A stretch of 6,740 nucleotides of DNA from positions 1-6,740 of the forward strand of contig CAKTYF010000105.1 of the NCBI GenBank assembly GCA_934631995.1, given 5' to 3'. Within the stretch, counting starts at the first letter, position 1. Each line of letters starts with the position of its first letter. The DNA is from an uncultured Eggerthellaceae bacterium (GTDB lineage: Bacteria; Actinomycetota; Coriobacteriia; Coriobacteriales; Eggerthellaceae). Under the pieces are notes generated by a model. That model worked only from the letters and a program-made list of their open reading frames with translations. It was not told the DNA's origin and made no database searches. Both the position numbers and the translations under genes were made by a program. Positions 1-5,820 of this stretch are shown in pieces.

Positions 1-5
1 GGGCT

Positions 6-236
6 ATGGACGCTATCAACCTTTCGGAAATCACCGCCGCTGACAGGCTTGCTTGCGCGCGCATTGGCGAAGCAGCGGGGGTCGATTTCAGGGACTGTTA
101 CCAATGCGGCAAATGCACGGCTGGGTGCCCCCTGGCCGAGAGTATGGATCTCATGCCTCGCGAGGTTATCCGATACCTGCAGCTTGGCGCCCACGCATCG
201 CTCGCTGACTACTTCACGCTGGTGAGTTTTCCCTGA
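6..236 (+). pseudogene. HdrC-like iron-sulfur protein, C-terminally truncated fragment
   Basis: The 76-residue frame resembles the N-terminus of heterodisulfide reductase subunit C, an electron-transfer protein that in intact form carries two [4Fe-4S] clusters. The first cluster motif is complete, CYQCGKCTAGCP with cysteines at about residues 31, 34, 37 and 41, followed by the family-typical MPREVIRYLQLG stretch at about 50-61. Homology seems to stop at residues 66-68 (near base 205). The last eight or so residues are the antisense of the convergent metallo-beta-lactamase gene's end, with which the frame overlaps by 28 bp. Family members are usually about 180 residues with a second CxxCxxCxxxCP motif, which is absent here, as are HdrB and HdrA downstream. 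A deletion joining the two genes is the simplest reading. The ATG is only 5 bp from the window edge, so no ribosome binding site can be checked. A function as a one-cluster ferredoxin cannot be excluded. Confidence 0.7.
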
Positions 237-1045
237 TAGCCGCACAGGACGTTTGCATTACCATCCGCCATGGCCAACCCCTTCTCAAGTCCTGCGCGTG
301 GCAGGCTGTAATCGTTATTGTTCTGCGAAATATGCATGGCAACCACGGTTTCAGGCGTGCGCAGGCCCGCTTCGCGCGATTCGGTAATGAGCGCAGCAAG
401 CTCGCTGGTGGCTTGCGGGTTGGAAAGATGGCCGAATTCCGATGCGATGCGCCGCTTGATAACGTAGGGGTAGTCGCCGTTTTTCAGCATGGTTTCGTCA
501 TGGTTGCTCTCAAGCGCCAGAATGCGCACATCGTGTAGGGCTGCGTGAGCGGCACCCGTTACCACGCCTGAATCGGTCAAGTAGCCCAAGGCATCGCCAT
601 CGGGCGCATCAACGCGGAAACCGAACGACGCAGCAGCATCGTGGCTGGTGGCAAAGGGAAGGACGCTCAGACCAGCGGCATTGATGATGTTTCTTTCCGA
701 CCCTGCGGGTGCAATACCGAGCGGAAGGATGTCACGAGTTTCAGCGAGTTTTCGCAGTTCAGAGCTATTTACCACACAGGCATTGTTCGCATAGATAAGG
801 GGAGCGCAGCCAAGTTTTTCCAGCCCGCGCAGAACAACTCCCAAGCCTTTCGTGTGATCACCATGCTCATGCGTGATCAGCACAGCCTGAATGCGCGTGG
901 GGTCAAAACCCGCTTCGTCACAGCGTGTCAAGAAGTCACGCTTACATATGCCGCAGTCGATGAGCACGCCTTCGCCTGTTTCGGCGTTTTCGACAATAGC
1001 GGCATTTCCTTTGCTACCGCTTGCCAGCACGTGAAGTTTCAACAT
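209..1045 (-). CDS. WalJ/YycJ-type metallo-beta-lactamase-fold hydrolase
   Basis: This 278-residue protein is a complete metallo-beta-lactamase-fold hydrolase of the YycJ/WalJ group, close to the usual length of about 265. The N-terminus LKLHVLASGSKGN is typical of that group, whose members are predicted metal-dependent phosphodiesterases or exonucleases linked in Bacillota to cell-wall and replication coordination. Metal ligands are visible: THEHGDH at 58-64, SHD near 134-136, TDSG near 157-160, ESNHD near 179-183, GHLSN at 205-209 and a late MHIS near 237-240. No signal peptide is seen, so it should be cytoplasmic. The start is supported by AGAGGA about 9 nt upstream of the ATG. The gene begins 30 bp after the stop of the broken SulP gene on the same strand and is probably co-transcribed with that remnant. 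No WalK/WalR two-component genes are adjacent. The family call is firm; the substrate is not known from sequence. Confidence 0.9.
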   Translation of the reverse strand: MLKLHVLASGSKGNAAIVENAETGEGVLIDCGICKRDFLTRCDEAGFDPTRIQAVLITHEHGDHTKGLGVVLRGLEKLGCAPLIYANNACVVNSSELRKLAETRDILPLGIAPAGSERNIINAAGLSVLPFATSHDAAASFGFRVDAPDGDALGYLTDSGVVTGAAHAALHDVRILALESNHDETMLKNGDYPYVIKRRIASEFGHLSNPQATSELAALITESREAGLRTPETVVAMHISQNNNDYSLPRAGLEKGLAMADGNANVLCGYQGKLTSVK

Positions 1046-1075
1046 AGGGGCATCCTCTTTCTGCGCTCAGGCGCG

Positions 1076-2074
1076 CTATCGTTTCGCCGGAGCGGCCTGC
1101 TTCGCCTCGAGCAGCTCGCGCGCGTGGGCAATAGCGTCGTCGATGTTGGGGCGAAAGTGCTCTTCGCCAACCAAATCTACGAAACCCGCGCGACGCATGG
1201 TTCTAATGGGTTGCTCGTTCGCATGGCTGAAAATGAGGTGCACGCCGTTCTCGTTGCAATACTCATAAAGGTTCTCAAGCGCGTTCATGCCAGTTGCGTC
1301 AAGCGACGGCACACCGCGCATTCGAATGATAAGGTATTTCGTGAAGTCTTTTACCGAGATGTCCGAAATACGGTCGGCCATTCCGAAAAACATGGGGTCG
1401 TTGATTTCGTACACGCGCACGCTTTTCGGCAGCTCGCGTAAGTGCGTAACCTCGGAGTCTTTATCGCAGTAATACGTCCAGCCTTTGACTTCGGTTTCTT
1501 CGCTGACCATTTTCATGAACAGCACCACCGTAATAAGCATGCCCACAGCTATTGCGGTGACCAGGTCAAACACAATTGTCAACGTAAATGTGAACAGCAA
1601 CGTTGCCACCGCACCGCGCGAGGCGGTGGCGCACAGATGCGCGAAATTGCGCCAGCCGGACATGTTATAAGCAACTTGCAGCAGGATGGCCGCAATGGTT
1701 GGCATGGGGATGAGCGCGGCAACAAGCAGCGCTTGCGCGTTGAACGTGCCAATATTCGCAGCAACAGCCGAAAGCTTATCAACAGTGCTCACCGCAGTCG
1801 TACCAGCGGGGTAAGTAAGGTCAAGCAGATCTTTGATCTGGCCGATGACGATGGTAACGGCAATGCCGGCAGTAAAACCCGTCGTAATGGTGTAGGGCAC
1901 GAAACGAATGAGCGTGCCCAGTTTGAGCAGGCCCATGGGTATGAGTAAGATACCGGCAATAATGGTTGCTGCTACTAAACCGTCCAAACCGTCGGTCGCA
2001 ACAATGCCCGCCACAATAGTCGCGAAGGCGGCAGTGGGGCCGGATATCTGCACGCGACTTCCGCCAAAACGCAT
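1076..2074 (-). pseudogene. SulP-family anion transporter, N-terminally and internally deleted, STAS domain kept
   Basis: This 332-residue frame is the remains of a SulP (SLC26-like) anion transporter, normally about 500-570 residues. It begins abruptly at FGGSRVQISGPTAAF, which in intact relatives lies about 80-90 residues in, so the first helices are missing. Residues 14-120 follow the family through GQIKDLL. At about residues 119-126 (bases about 1695-1720) the frame jumps to the late motif PMPTIAAILLQVAYNMSGW, which in relatives comes roughly 150-200 residues further on. The conserved PALTIALLGAIES-like segment is absent. A transmembrane pair follows (about 155-188), then a complete-looking C-terminal STAS domain (about 210-325). 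With half the transport domain gone, transport is very unlikely; a residual STAS-bearing membrane protein is conceivable. The apparent ATG is an internal methionine; the frame stays open upstream without homology. The distances are judged from family memory, not an alignment. Confidence 0.75.
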
Positions 2075-2090
2075 TTGCGTATGAGGCGCC

Positions 2091-2114
2091 GCAAAGACAG
2101 CAAAGACAGCAAAG
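2091..2114. repeat. 9-bp tandem repeat, 2.7 units
   Basis: The unit GCAAAGACA is repeated twice exactly, followed by a partial unit GCAAAG. It lies directly upstream (on the minus strand) of the first methionine of the SulP remnant. On the minus strand it would read as repeated Phe-Ala-Val in the open frame. It is probably a replication-slippage product at the broken end of the gene. Confidence 0.8.
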
Positions 2115-2143
2115 CTCCGCCCAGGGAGCTTCCCTAGGTGGAG
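2115..2143. repeat. 29-bp near-perfect hairpin
   Basis: CTCCGCCCAGGGA and its partner TCCCTAGGTGGAG pair over 13 positions with one mismatch and one G-T pair, around a 3-nt GCT loop. No T-run follows on either strand, so it is not a standard intrinsic terminator. It directly abuts the 9-bp tandem repeat and may be a small intergenic palindromic repeat. Confidence 0.6.
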
Positions 2144-2261
2144 TACGTTATTCAGTCGGATTGCGCAGCAAGCCTTGCCGTAAGAGGGTGTCCATAGTAA
2201 ACGCTTTTAAGGCAACCACCTTCGCAGTCCATAAAATATCCAGCGAGAGGAGCGGATATGC

Positions 2262-2281
2262 GCGTTAAGCGGCATTAACGC
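2262..2281. repeat. Inverted repeat GCGTTAA/TTAACGC
   Basis: A perfect 7-bp inverted repeat around a 6-nt centre overlaps the start of the 34-bp dispersed repeat. It could form a short hairpin or bind a dimeric protein. No associated gene start is near enough to call it an operator. Confidence 0.5.
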
Positions 2282-2310
2282 GGAACAGGGGACGGAGACT
2301 TGTTCCATTT
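2277..2310 (+). repeat. 34-bp dispersed repeat, copy 1
   Basis: This copy matches 6058-6091 at 30 of 34 positions in the same orientation, and all four differences are transitions. The core carries GGAACA at 2282-2287 and TGTTCC at 2301-2306 as inverted arms around a 13-nt loop. It lies 57 bp beyond the stop of the minus-strand ATPase gene, as copy 2 lies 77 bp beyond the stop of the GGDEF gene. The form resembles short intergenic palindromic (REP-type) repeats mobilised by Y1-family transposases, but no transposase is in the window, so the class is an inference. Confidence 0.7.
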
Positions 2311-2330
2311 TATGCGCGCATCATCGCTAG

Positions 2331-2364
2331 GGCGTGTTATTGGCAGGGCCTGCCAGAACGCGCC
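2331..2364 (-). terminator. Strong hairpin 3 bp past the ATPase stop, possible terminator without a clear U-tract
   Basis: TGGCAGG and CCTGCCA form a perfect 7-bp inner stem around a single G. Outer arms GGCGTGTT and AACGCGCC extend it by 8 pairs, one of them G-T, across a small internal loop. The position directly after the ATPase stop (2368-2370) suggests transcript-end protection or termination. The minus strand then reads CTAGCGATG, with no T-run, so a classical intrinsic terminator is not supported. Confidence 0.45.
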
Positions 2365-2367
2365 GCT

Positions 2368-3669
2368 TTACCCCCACAACCCCCTGTTGCTTATCGCATA
2401 CAAAGGAACATTGCGCATCCAATCCCGTTCGCGATAGGGCGATAAGCTGAAACGAACCGCCAACACCCAGGGATTTTTTTCTTTGAACGCACGCAGGCTT
2501 TTGGATTTAAGGTTCTCTTCTGCTTTAACCTCAATTGCCACAATGCGATCCGAATCTTGGATAAGAAAGTCAATTTCGCCAATCGAGTTTTCTGCCGACC
2601 AGTAAAAAGGAGCTTTATCGCAATCCGAAATAAGCTGTTGACAGACATATTGCTCGGTAAGCGCGCCCTTGAATTCCGTGAAAACCGCGTTGCCGTTTAC
2701 AATAGTAGCGGGCTCAAGCTCCGACATGGCGCCCAAAAGACCAACATCAAGAAGGAATATTTTGAAAGATTTGTTGTCATTGTACGAAGCAAGCGGAAGC
2801 TCCGGTTTCGAAACACGTGGCACGCGAATAATAAGTCCCGCTTGCACAAGCCAAGTAAGCACTTCCTCGTAATCTTTGGCACGCGCCCCTTTACGGATAT
2901 GCCCGAAGATGAATTTACGATTCTCCTGAGATAGGTGCGATGGAATAGATTCCCAAGCCTCCATCATGCGGGGGAGCGTTCTGTAAGGGGCGTGTTTTGC
3001 GAAGTCTCGCTGGTATCCCTCAAGAATGTCACTTTGTATTTTCCTGACCTCTGAAAACTCTGCACCCTGCGCAAATGCATCCACCGCTGCAGGCATGCCA
3101 CCTACCACGTAATATTGGCGTAGAAACGTTGTGATTTTAGGAGCAAATGACTTCATGCTGCAAGTGTCGCTTGAGTCCAACAGCTTTCGAAACATGATAT
3201 TGCCAGTAGCATCAAGGAACTCGCGGAAACTCAAAGGGAACAAATCCAACGTGCTGACCTTACCCACAGGATACCCCGACCCTTCATGAGCGGAGAGGCC
3301 CAAAAGGGAGCCCGCTGCTGCCACCGCATATTCAGGCGCGTTTTCACAGAAATACTTAAGAGAAGTAATAGCTGTTGGGCACTCTTGTATTTCGTCAATA
3401 ACAATAAGGGTGTCATCAGGAGTAATGTCAACATTTGTATAAAGCGAAAGATTGCTAATCAAACGCGTTGTGTCGAAATCTTGCTCAAAGAATGAGCGCG
3501 CAATCGCATCGTTATCCAGGCTGACGTAAGCAACCTTTTTAAAATAAAGTCTGCCAAATTCTTTCAGGAGCCACGTTTTTCCAACCTGCCTGGCACCATT
3601 GAGGATAAGCGGCTTACGCCGAGGGCTTTCCTTCCATGCGGCAAGTTTCTCCATAAGGAATCTGTCCAT
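2368..3669 (-). CDS. AAA-type ATPase with C-terminal DUF4143 domain
   Basis: This intact 433-residue protein has the two-part layout of the AAA_14/DUF4143 ATPases. The N-terminal ATPase has a Walker A motif GARQVGKT at 25-32, a Walker B LIVIDEIQ at 88-95 and a sensor-1-like AAGSLLG at 118-124, followed by the family signature FPLSFREFLDA at about 144-154. The DUF4143 part includes GGMPAAVDAF at about 190-199 and FKGALTEQYV near 333-342. It ends in a PD-(D/E)xK-like nuclease fold motif, GEIDFLI at 364-370 and AIEVKA at 378-383, with the acidic and lysine residues kept. No transmembrane segment is seen. ATG is supported by AGGA 7 nt upstream. These proteins are common and often in multiple copies in gut anaerobes, and their role is unknown; mobile or defence links have been suggested. 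A remnant of a related gene lies just upstream. Confidence 0.9.
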   Translation of the reverse strand: MDRFLMEKLAAWKESPRRKPLILNGARQVGKTWLLKEFGRLYFKKVAYVSLDNDAIARSFFEQDFDTTRLISNLSLYTNVDITPDDTLIVIDEIQECPTAITSLKYFCENAPEYAVAAAGSLLGLSAHEGSGYPVGKVSTLDLFPLSFREFLDATGNIMFRKLLDSSDTCSMKSFAPKITTFLRQYYVVGGMPAAVDAFAQGAEFSEVRKIQSDILEGYQRDFAKHAPYRTLPRMMEAWESIPSHLSQENRKFIFGHIRKGARAKDYEEVLTWLVQAGLIIRVPRVSKPELPLASYNDNKSFKIFLLDVGLLGAMSELEPATIVNGNAVFTEFKGALTEQYVCQQLISDCDKAPFYWSAENSIGEIDFLIQDSDRIVAIEVKAEENLKSKSLRAFKEKNPWVLAVRFSLSPYRERDWMRNVPLYAISNRGLWG

Positions 3670-3715
3670 GTTATTTCCTGTTCGCTTATGATGATTGCAT
3701 CCTTATTGTAGCTTG

Positions 3716-3721
3716 ATTATA
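3716..3721 (-). promoter_or_regulatory. Possible -10 box for the ATPase gene
   Basis: The minus strand reads TATAAT, an exact -10 consensus, 46 bp upstream of the ATPase ATG. No convincing -35 hexamer is seen at 16-18 bp spacing (ACACAT at 17). The surrounding sequence is AT-rich, which raises the chance of a random match. Confidence 0.4.
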
Positions 3722-3776
3722 CATAATTTAGAACGAAAATGTGTGGATTGTAACATAAATAAGGACTTAAAAGTGT

Positions 3777-3875
3777 TTATTCTAGCATAATCAGGGATGA
3801 ACAACGTTTATTTTGCTCCTTGTTGCTTATCGTATATAGAAGAGCGTAGTGCATCCAATCCTGTTCGCGATAGAA
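3777..3875 (-). pseudogene. 3' remnant of a second DUF4143 ATPase gene
   Basis: Bases 3821-3873 match 2385-2437, the 3' end of the intact ATPase gene, at 44 of 53 positions in the same orientation. The minus-strand translation reads YREQDWMHYALLYTISN, against YRERDWMRNVPLYAISN in the intact protein. The frame runs on through a different tail to a stop at 3777-3779, and is closed by a stop at 3891-3893 only about seven codons before the homology, so nothing upstream of the last 20 or so codons survives. It lies 107 bp upstream of the intact ATPase start, so the two genes were once in tandem or were exchanged by recombination. It cannot encode a functional ATPase. Confidence 0.75.
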
Positions 3876-3900
3876 TAATAAAATATAGGGTTATACAGTA

Positions 3901-3912
3901 AAATTGCAATTT
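3901..3912. promoter_or_regulatory. 12-bp perfect palindrome, possible operator
   Basis: AAATTGCAATTT is a perfect palindrome about 105 bp upstream of the small membrane protein start. The related string CAATTTGC occurs again at about 3949-3956. It could be an operator or an A+T-rich chance palindrome; no clear promoter hexamers are seen around it. Confidence 0.25.
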
Positions 3913-4016
3913 GCTCTAATTCAAAGAATGTCCTGTTGTTGCGTAAAACAATTTGCAACTTTACATTGCAGGGATACTTGGAGTGGCTGAACGCAAAACC
4001 CGAAAAGGATGATGAC

Positions 4017-4517
4017 ATGATACAAGAAGGCAACAGGATCATTTTTACTCAGACGGACAAAGAAAATACGTCAATCAAAACATATACCGATGAGGAATTA
4101 GCGACTCAACTGGACAAATACGAGAAAAAGGCTCGTCCACGAAGGATTGCTTTTCTGATTGCTTTCGCTGGGTGCTTGATTGCTGCCGCGGCATGCGATT
4201 TTGAACCGTATCATTTCATTTCCTGCATTGCCTCGGTTTTCTTCGCTGCATGTTGCATGATTTCGGAATTGCTATACCGGCTCAACCGAAAGCCGGCAGC
4301 ACTAAAAACCTACGTTGAAATTCGCGTTGACAAGATAAACGACGTTGAAACGCATTACTCGACCTCCGCCACAACGGGTCCGGAGTCTATTCAGTTTTAT
4401 CCCATTGAAGGACAAGACACCACAACGAACTATCAAAGCACCTGGTATCTGGACAAAGAAACCTACCGGAACACCAACGTAGGGGACATTGTTCAAATAA
4501 AAGTTCCGAATGAGTGA
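4017..4517 (+). CDS. Unrecognised small membrane protein with two transmembrane helices
   Basis: I do not recognise this 166-residue protein. Residues 1-40 are hydrophilic and charged, with a lysine/arginine-rich stretch YEKKARPRR just before the membrane. Two hydrophobic helices follow at about 44-61 and 65-87 with a short DFEPYH turn, so both ends probably face the cytoplasm. Residues 90-166 form a polar tail rich in Thr, Asn and Val that looks like a small beta domain and ends in VGDIVQIKVPNE. The chosen ATG has AAAAGG 8 nt upstream. The same frame could start earlier at a TTG (3936), but no ribosome binding site supports that. It is the only complete plus-strand gene here, flanked by the ATPase remnant and the exporter gene, and is followed by its own terminator. 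It is probably expressed as a single-gene unit. Confidence 0.65.
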   Translation: MIQEGNRIIFTQTDKENTSIKTYTDEELATQLDKYEKKARPRRIAFLIAFAGCLIAAAACDFEPYHFISCIASVFFAACCMISELLYRLNRKPAALKTYVEIRVDKINDVETHYSTSATTGPESIQFYPIEGQDTTTNYQSTWYLDKETYRNTNVGDIVQIKVPNE

Positions 4518-4523
4518 ATCGCG

Positions 4524-4560
4524 ACTATCACCAAGCGGTGCTCACTTGAGGATAGTTTTT
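4524..4560 (+). terminator. Intrinsic terminator of the small membrane protein gene
   Basis: ACTATC and GATAGT pair as a 6-bp outer stem. CAAG and CTTG extend it inward after a 2-nt internal loop, and a run of five T follows. It starts within 10 bp of the plus-strand stop codon and ends just before the stop of the convergent exporter gene. The reverse strand lacks a T-run, so it should act only on plus-strand transcription. Positions may be off by one base. Confidence 0.7.
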
Positions 4561-4563
4561 GGA

Positions 4564-5538
4564 CTATTGCGTACTAGCTGCTGAGAAGGATTTTTCCTGC
4601 AGCTTTTCCTGCACGCACGCAGACCTGACATCTTTCGCGGATGCCAGGTTTCCTGCCTGGGAAATTACAACGCCGGCAAGAATGACAGCAACCCCTGCCC
4701 ACTGCACCGGTCCTATTGTCTCGCCCAGAGCAATCATGGAAATCAGCAGACCAGCGGGCAACTCAGAGGCAGCCATAACGGTAGATACGCCCGCCGGCAG
4801 GTGCGGAGACCCCAATCCAAACAGAATAACGGGGAGCATCATGCCGAAGAATCCCGTTACCAGTCCGAACGGAGCGATTCCTTGTATCGTTGCCGCACCT
4901 GAAAGCAGAAACCCAGGGCAAATTGTCATCGACATCACACAGGCACCTAGGCTTATCAAAAGCCCTCTTTGCGTGGTGTGACACGGAGCTGACACTTTGC
5001 CCGACAAGGTAAGAAATAACGCGCAACTCACGGCAGACAGAAGGGCGCAGACAAGACCAATGGGATCGTAGCCGGCAATGCCCGTTCGATACACGCCGCT
5101 TGCAAGCACCGTACCCGCAAGAATCACCAGCGCAGCAGCAACTTCACCCAGATGCGGCGGTCTGCGCGTGATAATCACCTGAATCACGAGACCAATCCAA
5201 GTGAATTGGAAAAGCAGGGTGATAGCTACGGCAACAGGCAGGCGCGACATAGCAAAGCAGTAAAGGATGCTCGTGGTGCAGGTGAGACACCCAAGCCCTA
5301 CCAGCTTAAGCAGCGTTTTTGTCCCGAGATTCCCCCAACGGTTTCCTTGGGTCCTGCGAGCAACAACAGCAAGTGCAAACAATGCCGCTGCAAACCACAT
5401 CTGACACGCAACTACCTGGGGCCAGGTGAAACCCTGGGCGAATGCCGTTTTGAACATAGTTGCATTGGCGCCGTAGCAGGCACCGCCAACAAACACCTGC
5501 GCGGCGGCAATTACTTGTACTTGATTCTTCTGTTTCAT
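4564..5538 (-). CDS. EamA/DMT-superfamily transporter
   Basis: This 324-residue protein has about ten hydrophobic segments in two EamA repeats, which is the usual size and layout of drug/metabolite transporter exporters. With numbering from the upstream ATG at 5544, helices lie at about 9-26, 44-62, 78-96, 100-122, 131-150, 160-180, 191-212, 222-243, 250-272 and 280-297. The C-terminal signature SELPAGLLISMIALGE-TIGPVQWAGVAVILAGVV is typical of the second EamA repeat. The second ATG (5536-5538) is preferred: the strong AAGGAG site lies 7-8 nt before it but only 1 nt before the upstream ATG at 5544. The substrate cannot be read from sequence; amino acids, metabolites or toxic compounds are all known for the family. 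The polar tail from about residue 300 is cytoplasmic. A promoter and structured leader lie upstream. Confidence 0.88.
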   Translation of the reverse strand: MKQKNQVQVIAAAQVFVGGACYGANATMFKTAFAQGFTWPQVVACQMWFAAALFALAVVARRTQGNRWGNLGTKTLLKLVGLGCLTCTTSILYCFAMSRLPVAVAITLLFQFTWIGLVIQVIITRRPPHLGEVAAALVILAGTVLASGVYRTGIAGYDPIGLVCALLSAVSCALFLTLSGKVSAPCHTTQRGLLISLGACVMSMTICPGFLLSGAATIQGIAPFGLVTGFFGMMLPVILFGLGSPHLPAGVSTVMAASELPAGLLISMIALGETIGPVQWAGVAVILAGVVISQAGNLASAKDVRSACVQEKLQEKSFSAASTQ

Positions 5539-5600
5539 GAACATGCTCCTTTTTTACTGTCTAACGACATAGCAACGGAGCGCTCATAGCTGATTAGGTA

Positions 5601-5635
5601 AAGAAAAACCACCGCCCCGCTGATGGGGCCGTGGC
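5601..5635 (-). terminator. Intrinsic terminator inside the exporter leader
   Basis: On the minus strand CCAC pairs with GTGG and GCCCC with GGGGC, separated by one G-G mismatch, with a 6-nt ATCAGC loop. TTTTTCTT follows directly. It lies between the promoter and the exporter start, 60 bp before the ATG, so unless bypassed it would stop transcription before the gene. Confidence 0.75.
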
Positions 5636-5681
5636 AAAAAGATGACTTCCGTCCGGAAAAGTCCACGGCAATTTTTATGCG
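5601..5681 (-). promoter_or_regulatory. Candidate riboswitch or attenuator leader of the exporter gene
   Basis: The predicted transcript starts near 5681. GCCGTGG (5663-5669) is fully complementary to CCACGGC (5628-5634), forming a 7-bp closing stem. Inside is a hairpin with TTCC (5658-5655) and GGAA (5650-5647) around GGAC, then an unpaired U-rich stretch. The 3' arm CCACGGC is also the 5' part of the terminator stem, so the two folds exclude each other. That is the standard logic of a transcription-attenuating leader. The roughly 42-nt folded part matches no class I can recall with confidence. Confidence 0.6.
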
Positions 5682-5687
5682 GAAGAG

Positions 5688-5716
5688 AGTATAGGGAATA
5701 CCGGCAAAGCCGTCAA
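5688..5716 (-). promoter_or_regulatory. Sigma70-type promoter for the exporter gene
   Basis: On the minus strand TTGACG (5711-5716) and TATACT (5688-5693) are separated by exactly 17 bp, each one base or so from consensus. It reads toward the exporter, 150 bp upstream of its start. A CGGC-TTT-GCCG small inverted repeat overlaps the -35 end and spacer and could be a protein site. Confidence 0.7.
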
Positions 5717-5765
5717 CAGGAGAGTTTTGGGAAGCGCACCAAACACCCGCAACTGTAACCACTTC
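5691..5765 (+). promoter_or_regulatory. Cobalamin-riboswitch-like core, probably degenerate
   Basis: The plus strand reads CCCGCAACTGTAA at 5746-5758, which agrees with the conserved CCCGC-ACUGU-A core of cobalamin riboswitches. An ATAGGGAA box at 5691-5698, also typical, lies upstream. Between them AACAGG is followed by an extra stretch of about 25 nt that can fold as GTTT-GG/CCAAAC. The conserved GGUG...UCC loop, the GCCACUG box and the 3' B12 box are not found, and no plus-strand gene follows. This may be a decayed riboswitch or a coincidence. It overlaps the minus-strand promoter. Confidence 0.3.
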
Positions 5766-5820
5766 GAGCTTTTGGACGCTCGATCCGGAATAATGCAGCT
5801 GAATTTGCAGCGATTTATGC

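Noticed and set aside
641..1441. Long plus-strand open frame of 266 residues
   Set aside because: It is antisense to the metallo-beta-lactamase gene and the SulP remnant, shows no recognisable domain, and has the composition of a shadow frame.
1076..2074. Intact short SulP-type transporter
   Set aside because: The central conserved transmembrane segment is missing and the N-terminus starts inside a conserved motif, so a complete gene is unlikely.
3936..4016. Upstream TTG start extending the small membrane protein by 27 residues
   Set aside because: No ribosome binding site precedes it, while the ATG at 4017 has AAAAGG at ideal spacing. Conservation could still reverse this.
5542..5544. First ATG of the exporter frame as the start
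   Set aside because: The strong AAGGAG site is only 1 nt from it, which is too close; the next in-frame ATG at 5536-5538 has proper spacing.
5535..5570. Eleven-codon leader peptide MSLDSKKGACS whose TGA overlaps the exporter ATG
   Set aside because: The ATGA-type overlap is suggestive of coupling, but no ribosome binding site precedes its ATG and the peptide has no attenuator-like codon runs.
5641..5669. Guanidine-II (mini-ykkC) riboswitch because of CCGGACGG in the leader hairpin
   Set aside because: That class needs two hairpins with ACGR loops closed by G-C pairs. Here the ACGG is not closed by a matching pair and a second hairpin of the right form is absent.
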